Origin: Nansenia antarctica
Taxonomy: Eukaryota > Chordata > Actinopteri > Argentiniformes > Microstomatidae
Assembly: GCA_963989245.1 (NCBI GenBank)
Contig: OZ022342.1
Span: 45,507,557-45,571,556 of the forward strand
Length of the DNA stretch: 64,000 nucleotides
Direction of reading: 5' to 3'
Shown here: positions 31,369 through 42,595 of the stretch, piece by piece
Numbering within the stretch: position 1 is the first letter of the stretch
How the letters are laid out: the number at the start of each line of letters is the position of its first letter
The notes under the pieces: generated by a model
Seen by the model: the letters and a program-made list of their open reading frames with translations, nothing else
What the model was told of the DNA's origin: nothing
Databases searched by the model: none
Position numbers and translations under genes: made by a program

Positions 31369-34154
31369 GCGTTGCTTACATGCCTTCACAGTTCGACAGA
31401 AACATCGTAACATAATTACAACAAGTTGTAAAATGATTTGGGGGCCCAATATCTTTAGCTAGCTCAAGTAACTAGCTAACTATATTGTTGTCTTAGCAGT
31501 TGGTAAAAGAACAGGATTAAAATAAATATATATGAGCAATAACATATCGTGGGCTTGCTGCAGCAAGCACAATAACAACCAACGTGTCCGTCTGAAGCTA
31601 CAATACTGGGACCATTCGTGATTGGGCTACAGGCAGTCAAATACTAGGCGAACGTGTGTGTAAGACACGAATAAAATTGGATGTCATGCATTTCAAGTGG
31701 CATCTTTGTAATCATGACGACGCAGACATGTCTAAGAATGCATTTCACCATGTTAATTCCCAATATAGTGAAAATACCACCGCTCATCGTGATCAGACTT
31801 AGCTGGGGTGCTGCAGCTGAAGAGTATCACATAGAGCGCAAAAAAGCAGCATCTGCACACTCAAATCTGTGCAAAAAAATATGTTTATTGCAAGCTTTCA
31901 GTCCCCAGGCTATCGGCTGTATGACGAGTTTGACGAGGCTGAAGAGGGGTTGCCAGATGGGATTGACAATTTACAGCTTAACCTGTCTATAACCTCTAAA
32001 TCCAGTAGCTCATTTGGCGGTAACCCGCCCTATCTGGCAACTCTGGACGCGCAATACATTTTGGGGATTCAGTACGCCAGTAGAGTCCAGTCATATCTTA
32101 CTTAAATAATTCAGAAAATATAGTATACATACTAAATTACTTGCACACTTAAATATTGCATACTGTACAGTGTGAACGCTCTCGCATACTCAAATCTATG
32201 TCATATCTAGTATGAGTAGTATGCTAGTATGCCATTCCGAACACAGCCCTGGTCCCTACCAGGTTTGTTCTGAAGGATTGGTTGCATAGCAACCAAGCAG
32301 CGAATTATTTGAGCCACATTGATGGAACAGAACGCGATCTGAAATTAGCGCCTGGATCTGATTTAAACCCGGATCGGATTTAATCGGCTTTGTAGGAACA
32401 GGCCCCTGTACAGCAGGAGTAGAGAGAGAGTGTAGCCAGGGTTGCTGTATTTTTGTTGAGCGCATTGTTCGGATTGTTTTGAATGGATTCACATATCTAA
32501 ACGCATTGGTATGTCTTTGTATGCATCTGAAATACCTGAACGCTTCGATCGTTATTTCTGGCTTTGATCACTTATTTTTGTACGTACGTTTGATTTTCCT
32601 AGTCAATAAATGCTATGAAACTTGTTTTTTGATCTCAGCTAATTGTTTTTGGCGTGTCATACAAGTATCAACCAAGACCCTCCTTGTGTCACTCAGCGAC
32701 TTTTACGGTTGGTTCCATCTAGTCGCTACAATAAGTTTCTATTCAAGTTGCATGCAGACATTATGCCCATGTTCCTGTCTGTCAGTGTCATAGCAGACAG
32801 AGAAATAAAACTCTTGCAGACAGGCGCCCTTGTTCTATGGTAACGTTTGCCATCTAGTGGAGGAAATGGCACGTGCATACATTGGGGGGTAGCAAATTTT
32901 TTAAAATTATTCATTGATTGATCTCCTCAATATAGGTCTAACATGGTGGACACGTTATGGTCAACCACATTAAACTCACTTAATAAAAAAATCAAAATCA
33001 GATGGTAAAAGAGGTAGAAAATCACACAGCTTACCACATTTGAATTTCCCTCCACTGATGTGATGTCACCTCAGAGAGTGATGTGATTGAGAAATATGTT
33101 TTGTTTTTTAAAGGGACATTAACACAGCTCTTTTTTATTTTTATTTATAAAAACTATATTTGATTCAATAGATAGGAAAATTAAATAATAATAACATATT
33201 TGGAAATGTATATGTTTTTATTAGTTATTTTATAGATTGAAGTTGAATGAACAACACTGGCAAAATCCCAATTACATCTTTAACCAAAGCTTTTAAAATG
33301 TACTTACTTAACTTAGAAGCCCATATCATTGTATTCATAATAAATAACAATTGACTATACATGAAAAAACTAATGGAATTAGTATTCAAACATGATTTGT
33401 AAAAACTGGGGACGGAAAAGGCACCCTATTAAAAGAATGACCCATATAGTGTTTTGTGTACCTTATAAACTGTTGTCGCGGTCACAGGTTAGAAAATGGG
33501 TTTAAAATGGAAATGACCAACTGCTGCTAGAGTGGAGTTTTGAACATTCTACCATTTGTGTGAATGGGGAGCATGGTTTTCAAACAACACTGAATATTTC
33601 AACAAACTATAAATGTCACAGCTTAGATATTCACACCGTAGGAATCTTGGGACTCAGGTGAACATTTTTATACATATTATGTCTGTGTACCTTAAAAACT
33701 GTAGTCGTCATCACAACTTAGAAAATTGGTTTGAAATGGATATTACCAAATGGAGTTTTGAACATTCCACCATTTGTGTGAAGTACAAGAAACATGTCAT
33801 ACATCACAATGCTAATCTTGCAACATTCCGTGCACCCTTATTGGGTTTGGAATTCCATTGCTATTGTTCAAGTAATAACTGTAATCTTTCCTGTTTGTTA
33901 CCTGCACCGCTTATTTCACTACCTGGCTGTGATTTTTTTATTATCAGCAATCAATTCAGAAGGTGACAGTCTCAGAGACAAACACTCCCATTATTTTCAA
34001 TGTGTCCACTAGAGGGTGCCATATGCCTACCCACAGGGCTTCGCTGTAACCGACAGCACCAAATTTGAACATAAACATATTCATTCCTATTGTCTAGTAG
34101 AATCAAGCTGTCAGCCCCTAGGGATTTCAGATAGAATGAATAGTGAAACCGTAG
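31369..34154. other. Non-genic DNA downstream of notch1
   Basis: No gene recognised. A short inverted pair GTTGCCAGATGGG (31950) and CCTATCTGGCAAC (32028) suggests a small MITE. CCATTCCGAACACAGCCC at about 32230-32250 resembles a common fish MITE end. Two diverged repeats of about 110 bp sharing GAGTTTTGAACATTC and CCATTTGTGTGAA lie at 33455-33570 and 33684-33795. Confidence 0.45.
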
Positions 34155-34174
34155 CTGAAAGCTTAGCAGTGCCC

Positions 34175-34180
34175 TTTATT
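34175..34180 (-). promoter_or_regulatory. notch1: Candidate notch1 polyadenylation signal
   Basis: AATAAA on the minus strand, about 1.37 kb downstream of the stop codon. It is the only perfect AATAAA I saw on that strand between the stop and this point. Cleavage would fall near 34155. Confidence 0.5.
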
Positions 34181-34406
34181 GAATCAAGAGGATAATTTAC
34201 ATTTCATTTTAACAGGAAATACTTTGTTTGCAAACTACAACAATTTTGCATGTATATCACTTTAAGTTTGCATTACATTTTTAAAAACACTTTATCTGGT
34301 CTAGTTTATAAAACATGACAGAGCAGACACCAATACCACACTCATCACACAGTGCAGGCGATCAAACACACAAAAGGAACTTTCTCATTTCTCTCATACT
34401 GTACAT

Positions 34407-34431
34407 ACTGTACAAACACACACACACACAC

Positions 34432-34473
<42 letters not shown>
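34407..34473. repeat. (CA)n microsatellite in 3' UTR
   Basis: CA dinucleotides with one GC interruption. Confidence 0.95.
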
Positions 34474-34481
<8 letters not shown>

Positions 34482-35478
34482 ACTTTGAGGACACAGGGAA
34501 TCTCACACAAATATGACTTATTTGCCATAGAATAGCACAATCACAGTGACACATCACAATGTCACAAAGAAAATGTGAAATTTCTTGGCCAGGGCATAAT
34601 CAAACTCTTTATAGATCAACAGCCATATTATTGAACAAGGATCAGGAGTAGGTAGAGATGGGGGGGGACTCCGCCGCCTGAGCCCAAACCACCTCCTCAC
34701 CCCCCAACCCCCTCATCCTGGGTCCAAGAGCTGTTCTCTGTTACCCAACAACTCTATCCTAGATCATTAGGAGCTAAAGCTGGCTCAGGGCCAACATTTG
34801 GATTCACTTTCAGTTAACCCAATTTCCCAGGGGGTTCTCAACCATTGAGATGGCAGTTGAAAACACATTTTAAGACATAGATTTGATCATCCATCCATCA
34901 TTCTCCAGCACCTACTCAGTGTTAAGACTTAAATGTATTGTAGTTCAGTAACAAACTTGCTTCAGTTAAAAAAGACAAGGAGGTTATACATCTAATTAAT
35001 TAATACTGAAACATTTAGCAACAAACATTCTATAAAATTCAGAAAAAAACAACAACAAATATTTGTTTACAAAACATCATGCAGACAAATGCACGTCCAG
35101 AATAGAACAGTGAAAATTGATGCACAATCCAGTGAACAGCGCAACATAAGACAAATAAATAGCCAGTGTTTACACAAAAAGGAGTCTCTCTATGGCACAC
35201 TCCTGACATCCTGTTCCTAATCTCCCCATACACAGAAAGTGGTCTCAAGCCCAAGTTCCCTTCAACAAATTTAAAAAGCATAAATATAAAAGCATCTTCT
35301 TTATATTCCATGTCAAAAAAGTACATAAATAAATACAAAATTAATTAAAAAGTTCTTGTCGTTAGTATAAAAATTGATAATAAAAAAAGAGAATCTTCAG
35401 TCAGGTCTGCTCTTATCTTTTTGTCCTTTAGAAAGTTTGTTTGTTGGTTTTTTTCATTGAAGAGTTCCTCTGTCCATG

Positions 35479-35588
35479 TCCCTCCTGACGCTCCTTACTT
35501 AAACTGATCAGGGATAAGGCCAATGTGAGAATATCCCTCCTGACGCTCCTTACTTAAACTGATCAGGTATAAGGCCAATGTGAGAATG
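35479..35588. repeat. 55-bp tandem duplication spanning the notch1 stop codon
   Basis: Copy 35534-35588 holds the last codons (IPDQFK) and the TAA at 35550-35552. Copy 35479-35533 repeats them in the 3' UTR with only a couple of differences. Confidence 0.9.
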
Positions 35589-36869
35589 CATGCTCATGGG
35601 AGGGCTTGAAATGCCTTCTGACCAATCAGACATGTTGGAATGTGGAGATGAGCTGGACCATTGGTCAGGGGACCCAGGAGAGGGGGTCAGAAAGGGGTGG
35701 TCGGGCACATGCAGCTGGTGATTGGGTGTGTTGTCCATGGGGCCGGAGTAGCTATGTTGGGAGGGCGGGGTGAGGAACTGGGTGGCCATGATCTGGGTCT
35801 CCTGGGAAAGGATGGTGTGGATGGGCACTGAGCGGCCTGTACCGTTCCCCTGCATGTCTGAGCCGCTCAGCTCACTGCTCAGGAAGCTCTGGCCCAGAGG
35901 CTGTCCTGCACCGAGAGGCTGCCCTGCCGTGGTGGAGGAAGAGTTCTGCTGCTGGAGCTGCTGGTTCTGGTGGGAGAGGAGCTGCTGCTGCAGGAGGTGG
36001 GGTGGCGTGCCCAGGTGGCTGGTCTGAAGGCCCTGGTAACCCATGATCTGGGACAGGGTGGCGGTGGGCACCCCGTGGAGGGCCCCCAGCATGCTGTGGG
36101 ACATGGGTGGCCCTTGGTTGAACCCACCCTGCTGCCCGAGGCCTTGGTGCATCCTGGACAGCCAATCACACTGCCCCCCTCGGCCCCCGGCTCCGCCCAT
36201 CGCCATGCTCATGCCGCCCTGACTATTGGGGCTAGACACGGGCAGGTGGGAGAGGCGGGGCGGGTTGGGGTCGTAGGGCATCCGCACCTCTTGGCCCTTG
36301 CACATGCCCAGCTGACTCATGCCCAGCTGACTCATGTGGGTGTCAACGCTGCCCTGCAGGTGGTTGAGCGACATGGGAGGAGATTGGCGGAAGGGGGAGG
36401 TCATGGGTGGGGACCCTACGTCAGACAGGTAGCCGTGAGGTGATTCCAGGGAGTCGACGGGAGAGAGGACAGCTGAGCTGTCCAGCAGGGTGCCTTTCCC
36501 GTCCAGGGACTTCTTCTTCTTCACCCTCATGTCTTTCCCTCCGTCCTTCCCTCCCTTCCCTCCGGAGCCGGGCTTACGGACCTTCTTGGCGGCGGCGGTG
36601 GGCTTGAGGCTGCTGAGGTAGCCGTTGGGGGAGCAGAGAGGCGGGGACAAGCTGTTGGCACTCAGGGGGCCGTTGTGGAGGCCCGGGCTCCTCACCAGGT
36701 TGTACTCGTCCAGCAGGCGGACGATGTCGTGGTGCATGCGCTCCTGGGCGATGTCTCTGGGCAGCTGGTCCAGGTGGTCCGTGATCTCGCGGTTGGCAAA
36801 GTGCTCCAGAAGCACCCGGGCCGTCTCGTAGCTGCCCTCTCTGGCTGCCAGGAACAGAGGAGTCTCCTC
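35550..36869 (-). CDS. notch1: notch1 exon 34: ANK7, TAD, PEST, stop
   Basis: 1320 bp, 439 codons plus TAA. EETPLFLAAREGSYETARVL completes the ankyrin fold. Then NGYLSSLKP and LDSSAVLSPVDSLESPHGYL of the TAD, a Met/Gln-rich stretch with a SQLGM-SQLGM repeat, QFLTPPSQHSYS, and the PEST end. The FBXW7 degron region reads FLTPSPGSPDQW. Last residues IPDQFK. Confidence 0.96.
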   Translation of the reverse strand, partial: EETPLFLAAREGSYETARVLLEHFANREITDHLDQLPRDIAQERMHHDIVRLLDEYNLVRSPGLHNGPLSANSLSPPLCSPNGYLSSLKPTAAAKKVRKPGSGGKGGKDGGKDMRVKKKKSLDGKGTLLDSSAVLSPVDSLESPHGYLSDVGSPPMTSPFRQSPPMSLNHLQGSVDTHMSQLGMSQLGMCKGQEVRMPYDPNPPRLSHLPVSSPNSQGGMSMAMGGAGGRGGQCDWLSRMHQGLGQQGGFNQGPPMSHSMLGALHGVPTATLSQIMGYQGLQTSHLGTPPHLLQQQLLSHQNQQLQQQNSSSTTAGQPLGAGQPLGQSFLSSELSGSDMQGNGTGRSVPIHTILSQETQIMATQFLTPPSQHSYSGPMDNTPNHQLHVPDHPFLTPSPGSPDQWSSSSPHSNMSDWSEGISSPPMSMHSHIGLIPDQFK

Positions 36870-37049
36870 CTGTCACCAGACACAAACACACACTGTGAGT
36901 ACACCACTACATACATACATACACCACTACATACATACATACATACACCACTACATACATACATGCACCACTACATACATACATACACACATACACCACT
37001 ACATACACACACACACACACACACACTGTGAGTACACCACTACATACAT

Positions 37050-37099
<50 letters not shown>

Positions 37100-37271
37100 A
37101 CACACTGTGACACACCACTACATACACCAGGAACAGATGAGTCTCCTCCTGTCACCCAGACACGCACTGTGATACCCACCCACACACCCACACAACCACA
37201 CACCCACACACCCACACACCCACACACGCACACACCCACACACCCACACACGCACACACGCACACACGCAC

Positions 37272-37318
<47 letters not shown>

Positions 37319-40300
37319 CACACCACTATGTCTAGGACAGCAGCCATTGTCCTCACCTTGTTGTTCTGCATGTCTTTGTTGGCACCATTCTTCAGCAGCA
37401 CCATGGCAGCATCAACATTGTTTACAGCCGCAGCCCAGTGAAGAGCAGATTTACCTGGAGGGAGGGAGAGGGGGGGACAGGGGTGGGGGGGGTAGGTAGG
37501 GATTTAGTATAAATATCCTGCACATTCCTGAGCCGTGCTAGTCCCACCGTGTGAAGATGGAAGAGATGAGGAGCAGCTTAGTGCAACCTACCGAAGTCGT
37601 CGATGGCATTGGCATCAGCATGGCAGTTGATAAGCTCATCCACCATGCCCTCCACAGCCAACCGGGCGGCCAGGATTAGCGGGGTGGTTCCGTCATGCAT
37701 GCGGGCGTCAAGATCAGTGGCCCGATTTCGGATTAGTATCTGAAAAAACAAACAAAACAAACAAGAGCTTTGATTTATCAACACATACAGTACAGCGATG
37801 GAAAAACCTCAGACCTTTATAAGTCCAAATATAAAGCTGCTTGTACTAACATCTACGCTGCCTTTTCTAATGTACTTCTATCCATTATGATTTTTTTCAT
37901 GTAAAGCACTTTGATATCTCAGTTTGTAAACAAGATGGTCCCTTCCAGGGGTTAGGGGTCAGGAGTTAGGGGTCCAGAGGTGAGGGATTAGGGGTTAGGG
38001 GTCCAGAGGTGAGGGATTAGGGGTCCAGAGGTGAGGGATTAGGGATTAGGGGTCCAGAGGTGAGTGAGTCAGGGGTCAGTACCTGGAACACTCCCTGAGC
38101 ATCTGCGGCCACTGCAGCGTGTAGCGCGGTGCGACCCATGTTGTCCTGGACGTTGGCGTCTGCGCTGGACTCCAGGAGACGCTTGGCGGCGTCGGAGCGG
38201 GCGTAGCGAGCGGCCAGGTGCAGGGCGGTCTCCCCCGTCCGGTCTGTCTGGTTGTGCAGGTTGGCGCCCTGGTAGATGAAGTCGGAGATGATCTCCGCCG
38301 AGGGGTCCTCCTCCTCCTCAACGTTCCCCGTCTCCAGTCCTCCTCCACTGCAGGAGGCGATCATCAGAGGAGTGAAGCCATCTGGAGGACAGAAGGAGAG
38401 AGTGAAGAGACGACATGTTAGGAAAAGGAGAAAAAACAGTAACGGCGATAACGATGCTAACAATAATAACACTTTTTTTCAGTCGGTGTTCTCTAAACCA
38501 ATTTTTTAAAGAAGTTGACATGACTTGAATGTTAAATGTTTAACTCTGGTGTAGACGATAGAAGAAGAAGACAGAAAAAAGTCCTATCAAATATCACTTT
38601 TAAAGTCATCCTTGTGTCGGGGGGATGGAGGAACGGGGGGGGGGGGGTACACACCTGGGCCTCTGACGTTGACATCCATGCAGTCGTTCTCCATCTCTCC
38701 CTGGGGGGGCGTGGGGGCGATGGAGGGGACGCGCAGGTCGGCCGCGTCCAGGTGCTGCTGCGTCCACTTCCTGTGGTCCGTGTGGTCGTCAAGATCCAGC
38801 ATCGCCTGCTCCTCAAACTAACACACCACCACCGTCCATTTAGACACACCGATCACATACAGGGGAAGCCAGCATAACAAAACCAGCATAGGAAACCAGC
38901 ATAGGAAACAAGGAAAATGCATGACTTAATGCGTGCCTGTGTAGGATGTGTATGTACTATGCACTCTTACCCTAAACCGCCTGGAGTCTGGCTCCTCCTC
39001 TCCCCACTCATTCTGGTTGTCGTCCATCAGAGAGATGTCAGAGTTCTTTAGTGGCCTGATGGACAAGGGAGAAAGATCAGTTAGATCAGCCACACTTGAA
39101 CACACACACACACACACAGTTGTATAGGCTATCGAGTTGAGAACTTACTTCAGTCCCACAGAGTCCTCTCCTACGGGCTCCCTGCGTTTCTTCTTGCTGG
39201 GCTCCGACACTTTGAAGCCCTCAGGGAACCAGAGTTGTCCGTGCTCGCGCCGCCGTTTACGAGACACCAGCACCCCCAGGCAGACGAAGCCCAGGACCGC
39301 CAGGCCCAGGAACACCACGTACATGGGATAGAGCTCGGGGGGCGGTGGGGGGGGGCCTACACCTGGAGAAGGGGAAGGGGGGGGGGGAGGCAGCAGATGG
39401 GACAGACGGCTCAGACAGGGGACTATGAAGGAAACCCTTCCAACCAATGGAGGTGGAGGTGGAACATTTGTAACACCAGCCCGTGAAACCGGGAACACAG
39501 TTTCAGAATAAAAGTCTGAACACTTGATCGGTTGCCGACTTGTTCCCGGGTTTCACAGGCTGCTGTCACGTTTGTGAAGCAACAGTGACCCAGGAAGCAG
39601 AGTTATTGGGTTCTTACTGGTGACCCAGGAAGCAGAGTTATTGGGTCCTTACTGGTGACCCAGGAAGCAGAGTTATTGGGTTGTTACTGGTGACCCAGGA
39701 AGTAGAGTTATTGGGTCCTTACTGGTGACAGCTTCGATGTAGGGAACGTTGAGATTCCCACTGGAGGCCAGGGCTCCGAGGAACGCCGCCACGTCCGTGG
39801 CGCTCTGGAAACATTCCGTGGACTGCTGGTAGCACTGGCGGTTATCAATCTCCAGGTACACCACCGACCTGGCAGAGGAGATGAAAGGGTTAAACGTCAT
39901 CCTCTTCGTCTCCAACATCAGACTATTCTGTGGGGGTGGAACACTTTGCAGAGAGAGATGTACACACCTGGGTGGAATAATTCTCTTCATTCAACATCTA
40001 GAGAATCATGTCTGTTCTACACAATGCGCGCGTACCCACCCTTTGACCTGCATGGGGTCCAGTTCTCTACGCCTGCGCGGGTTGACCATGGACGTCACGC
40101 TGTCCTTCACCTGGCCCAGCAGGTTGGCGGGCCCCCCAGCCCAGTCGGGCCATCCTTCCATGGAGCGCTTGACGTTGTGCTTGGCCAGCTCCTGCTCGCT
40201 CCCGTAGTAGGGTAAGATCATGGGCTCCCCGTTGGCGTCGCGGCGGAACACCACGTTGGTGTGGAGGACGCTGCTGATCTCTCTCAGGAAGGAGGAGGAG

Positions 40301-42543
40301 GCGTTCTTCAGCTGCTCCGGCAGGATGTGGACCACCAGGACCAGGTGTCCGTCGGCCAGCTTCTCTGGCATGTTGTTGGCGCAGTCCAGGCCGTCCCACT
40401 CGCACTCGGCGTTGTTACAACCCTGGTCGCAGTGGCCGTCCGCATAGTGGTCCTTACAGTACTGGTCATACAGAGGGCTGAGGGAAGAAGGCGTCCGTGG
40501 TCAATATTCTGACCATACATCAGAGGAGCACACTGACTACACACACTAAACATCCCCATCATATAATACACAGAGTCCATACAAATCATTGATGTATATT
40601 GACACTCCAGGCGATGGGTGAAAGCACAAGTCGGCAACCATCCAAATGTTGGGACTTTTATTCGGAGACACTCACTAGTCAAAACGTTGCAGTGCAATGG
40701 ATTCATTGAGTAATCCCCACTACTCTACACTAACTAGGTAGTCGTGGGGATTACTCACTGAATCCATTGTGTTGCAGTGTTTTGGCTTTGACTAGCGAGT
40801 GTGTCCCGTTTTCAACAACGTGGAAGAATAAAAACAAAAAAACTGAAACATTTCGATCGGTTGCCGACTCGTTCCCGGGTTTCACCAGCTGCTGTCACGG
40901 GGGCGTAGTGGGATAAACATGGAGCTGAGGTACAGTGGGACTGAGAGCAGGGACTCACTTGCACTGTCCCTCCTGTCCCTGGCAGTCGAAGCCGTCGTAG
41001 AGACACCCGGGGCTGTTGCACTGCTCGTCACACTTCCCGTCGTTGAAGTAGCGCCAGCACTGCAGCGCCGCCGAGCAGTCCTGCCACGGGTCGTCAAAGT
41101 TGAGCGAGCAGTCGCCGCCGTCCCAGCCGCAGGCGTGGTTGTTGCACAGTGAGTCGCAGATGTGGTTCCCCGCCCACTCGTCGCAGTGGGCGATCTCGCA
41201 GCTCACCTCCACCTCCGACGGGGGCGTGATGTCGCGGCCGAAGCCCCCGGGGAAGGAGTAGTCCAGGATGTGACACAGCAGGCCATTGAAGTTGTTGGGG
41301 CAGCTGCACTGGAAGAAGGGGGCGTCAGGGGTGGCCTGGCAGGTACCCCCGTTGTAGCAGGGGCTGGCGTTGCAGGGGCTGTCTGTGGGGGTCTGGCACT
41401 CGGGCCCGCTGAAGGCCGCAGGGCACAGGCAGCGGGGGCTAGTTTGTCCAGAGACACACGTGCCCCCGTTCCTGCAGTTCAGGCTGCCACAGGAGCGTGA
41501 GTCGTACTCGCAGGAGGAGCCAGTGAAACCCTGCAGGGGTCAAACAGACACCGGGGTCAGTTACGGTCAGATCATTAGAATCCAAATCAGAATTGCTTTT
41601 ATTACTTCCCAATGTACAGGTCCACAAGAGTCAAATTATTTGGCTTAGGTTCCTCAACATTGGCATTGCAGCCAGATAAATAAAAACAAAAAACAAAAAT
41701 AGAGTCAAGTAAAATAAGTCAAGTAAGTCATAATAAAGTCATAAAGTGATAAAGTGATGGTAGTCGTACTACAGCGGAACCAGTCGTACTACAGTGGAAT
41801 CAAGAGTGCAAAATATTACAAAGTACAATAAGATGAAAATGATGCGATATCGTCCGTAGAAACACAGGAGGAGTAAAGAGTCACGAGCGCTCTGGTCTCA
41901 CCGGAGGACATTTGCAGATGAAACCGTGAGGGGTGTTACTGGCCACTGCACACGTCCCTCCATTCCTACAGGGCCTCCCCTTACAGCCATCAAACACCTT
42001 GTCACAACGCAGGCCTGGAGAGAGGGAGAGAGAAAGAGAAAGTGAAAGAGTGAGAGAGATGTGTCTTCAGTCAATTACCAACAATAACACCCAAAGTAGA
42101 AAAAAGAAAAACCCAGATAGTGTCTTCATGAGACAGGAGGTGTTTCGGGGGGGGTTGTGATGGTTTCTGGGGTCAGTACCTGTGTATCCGGTCCGGCACT
42201 CGCAGCGGTAGCTGTTGGTGAGCTGGACACAGTTGTAGGACCCCCGGGGGTCACAAGGGTCAGACAGGCACTCGTTGACGTCCCCCTCGCAGCGCTCCCC
42301 CACGTAGCCCGCCGGGCACTGGCAGTGGTACCCCCCCACCCGGTCCACACACCGGCCCTGGTTGAAGCACTTGGGCTCGTGGGTCAGCGGGTCCACGGGG
42401 GGGTTACAGTCGTCTATGTTGATCTCACAGTGAACGCCTGGGAGGGGAAGGGGAGGAGTTGGTCTAGTGCTCTTGTTGTTGTTCTCTTCTGCGTTGGTAT
42501 ATATTTGACGCAGGGCTTGAAGGTTTTTCAATCGAGATGGCCG

Positions 42544-42595
<52 letters not shown>

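Larger units (their letters stand above)
34155..35549 (-). other. notch1: notch1 3' UTR (inferred extent)
   Basis: AT-rich sequence after the stop codon, including a (CA)n tract at 34407-34473. The first 70 bases contain a duplicate of the stop-codon region. Confidence 0.5.

Noticed and set aside
31681..32105. Frames of 103 and 78 codons, the latter with YDEFDEAEEGLPDG
   Set aside because: Part overlaps a small inverted-repeat element (GTTGCCAGAT ends); no recognised protein.
35872..36607. Plus-strand and alternate-frame ORFs opposite notch1 exon 34
   Set aside because: GC-rich shadows of the TAD coding strand; codon pattern and homology support only the minus-strand frame.
36890..37441. 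Long frames of Thr/His or Cys/Val repeats on both strands
   Set aside because: They are translations of (CA)n and CATACA repeats in notch1 intron 33, not genes.
40919..41500. Plus-strand ORFs opposite exon 25
   Set aside because: Shadows of the EGF/LNR coding exon.
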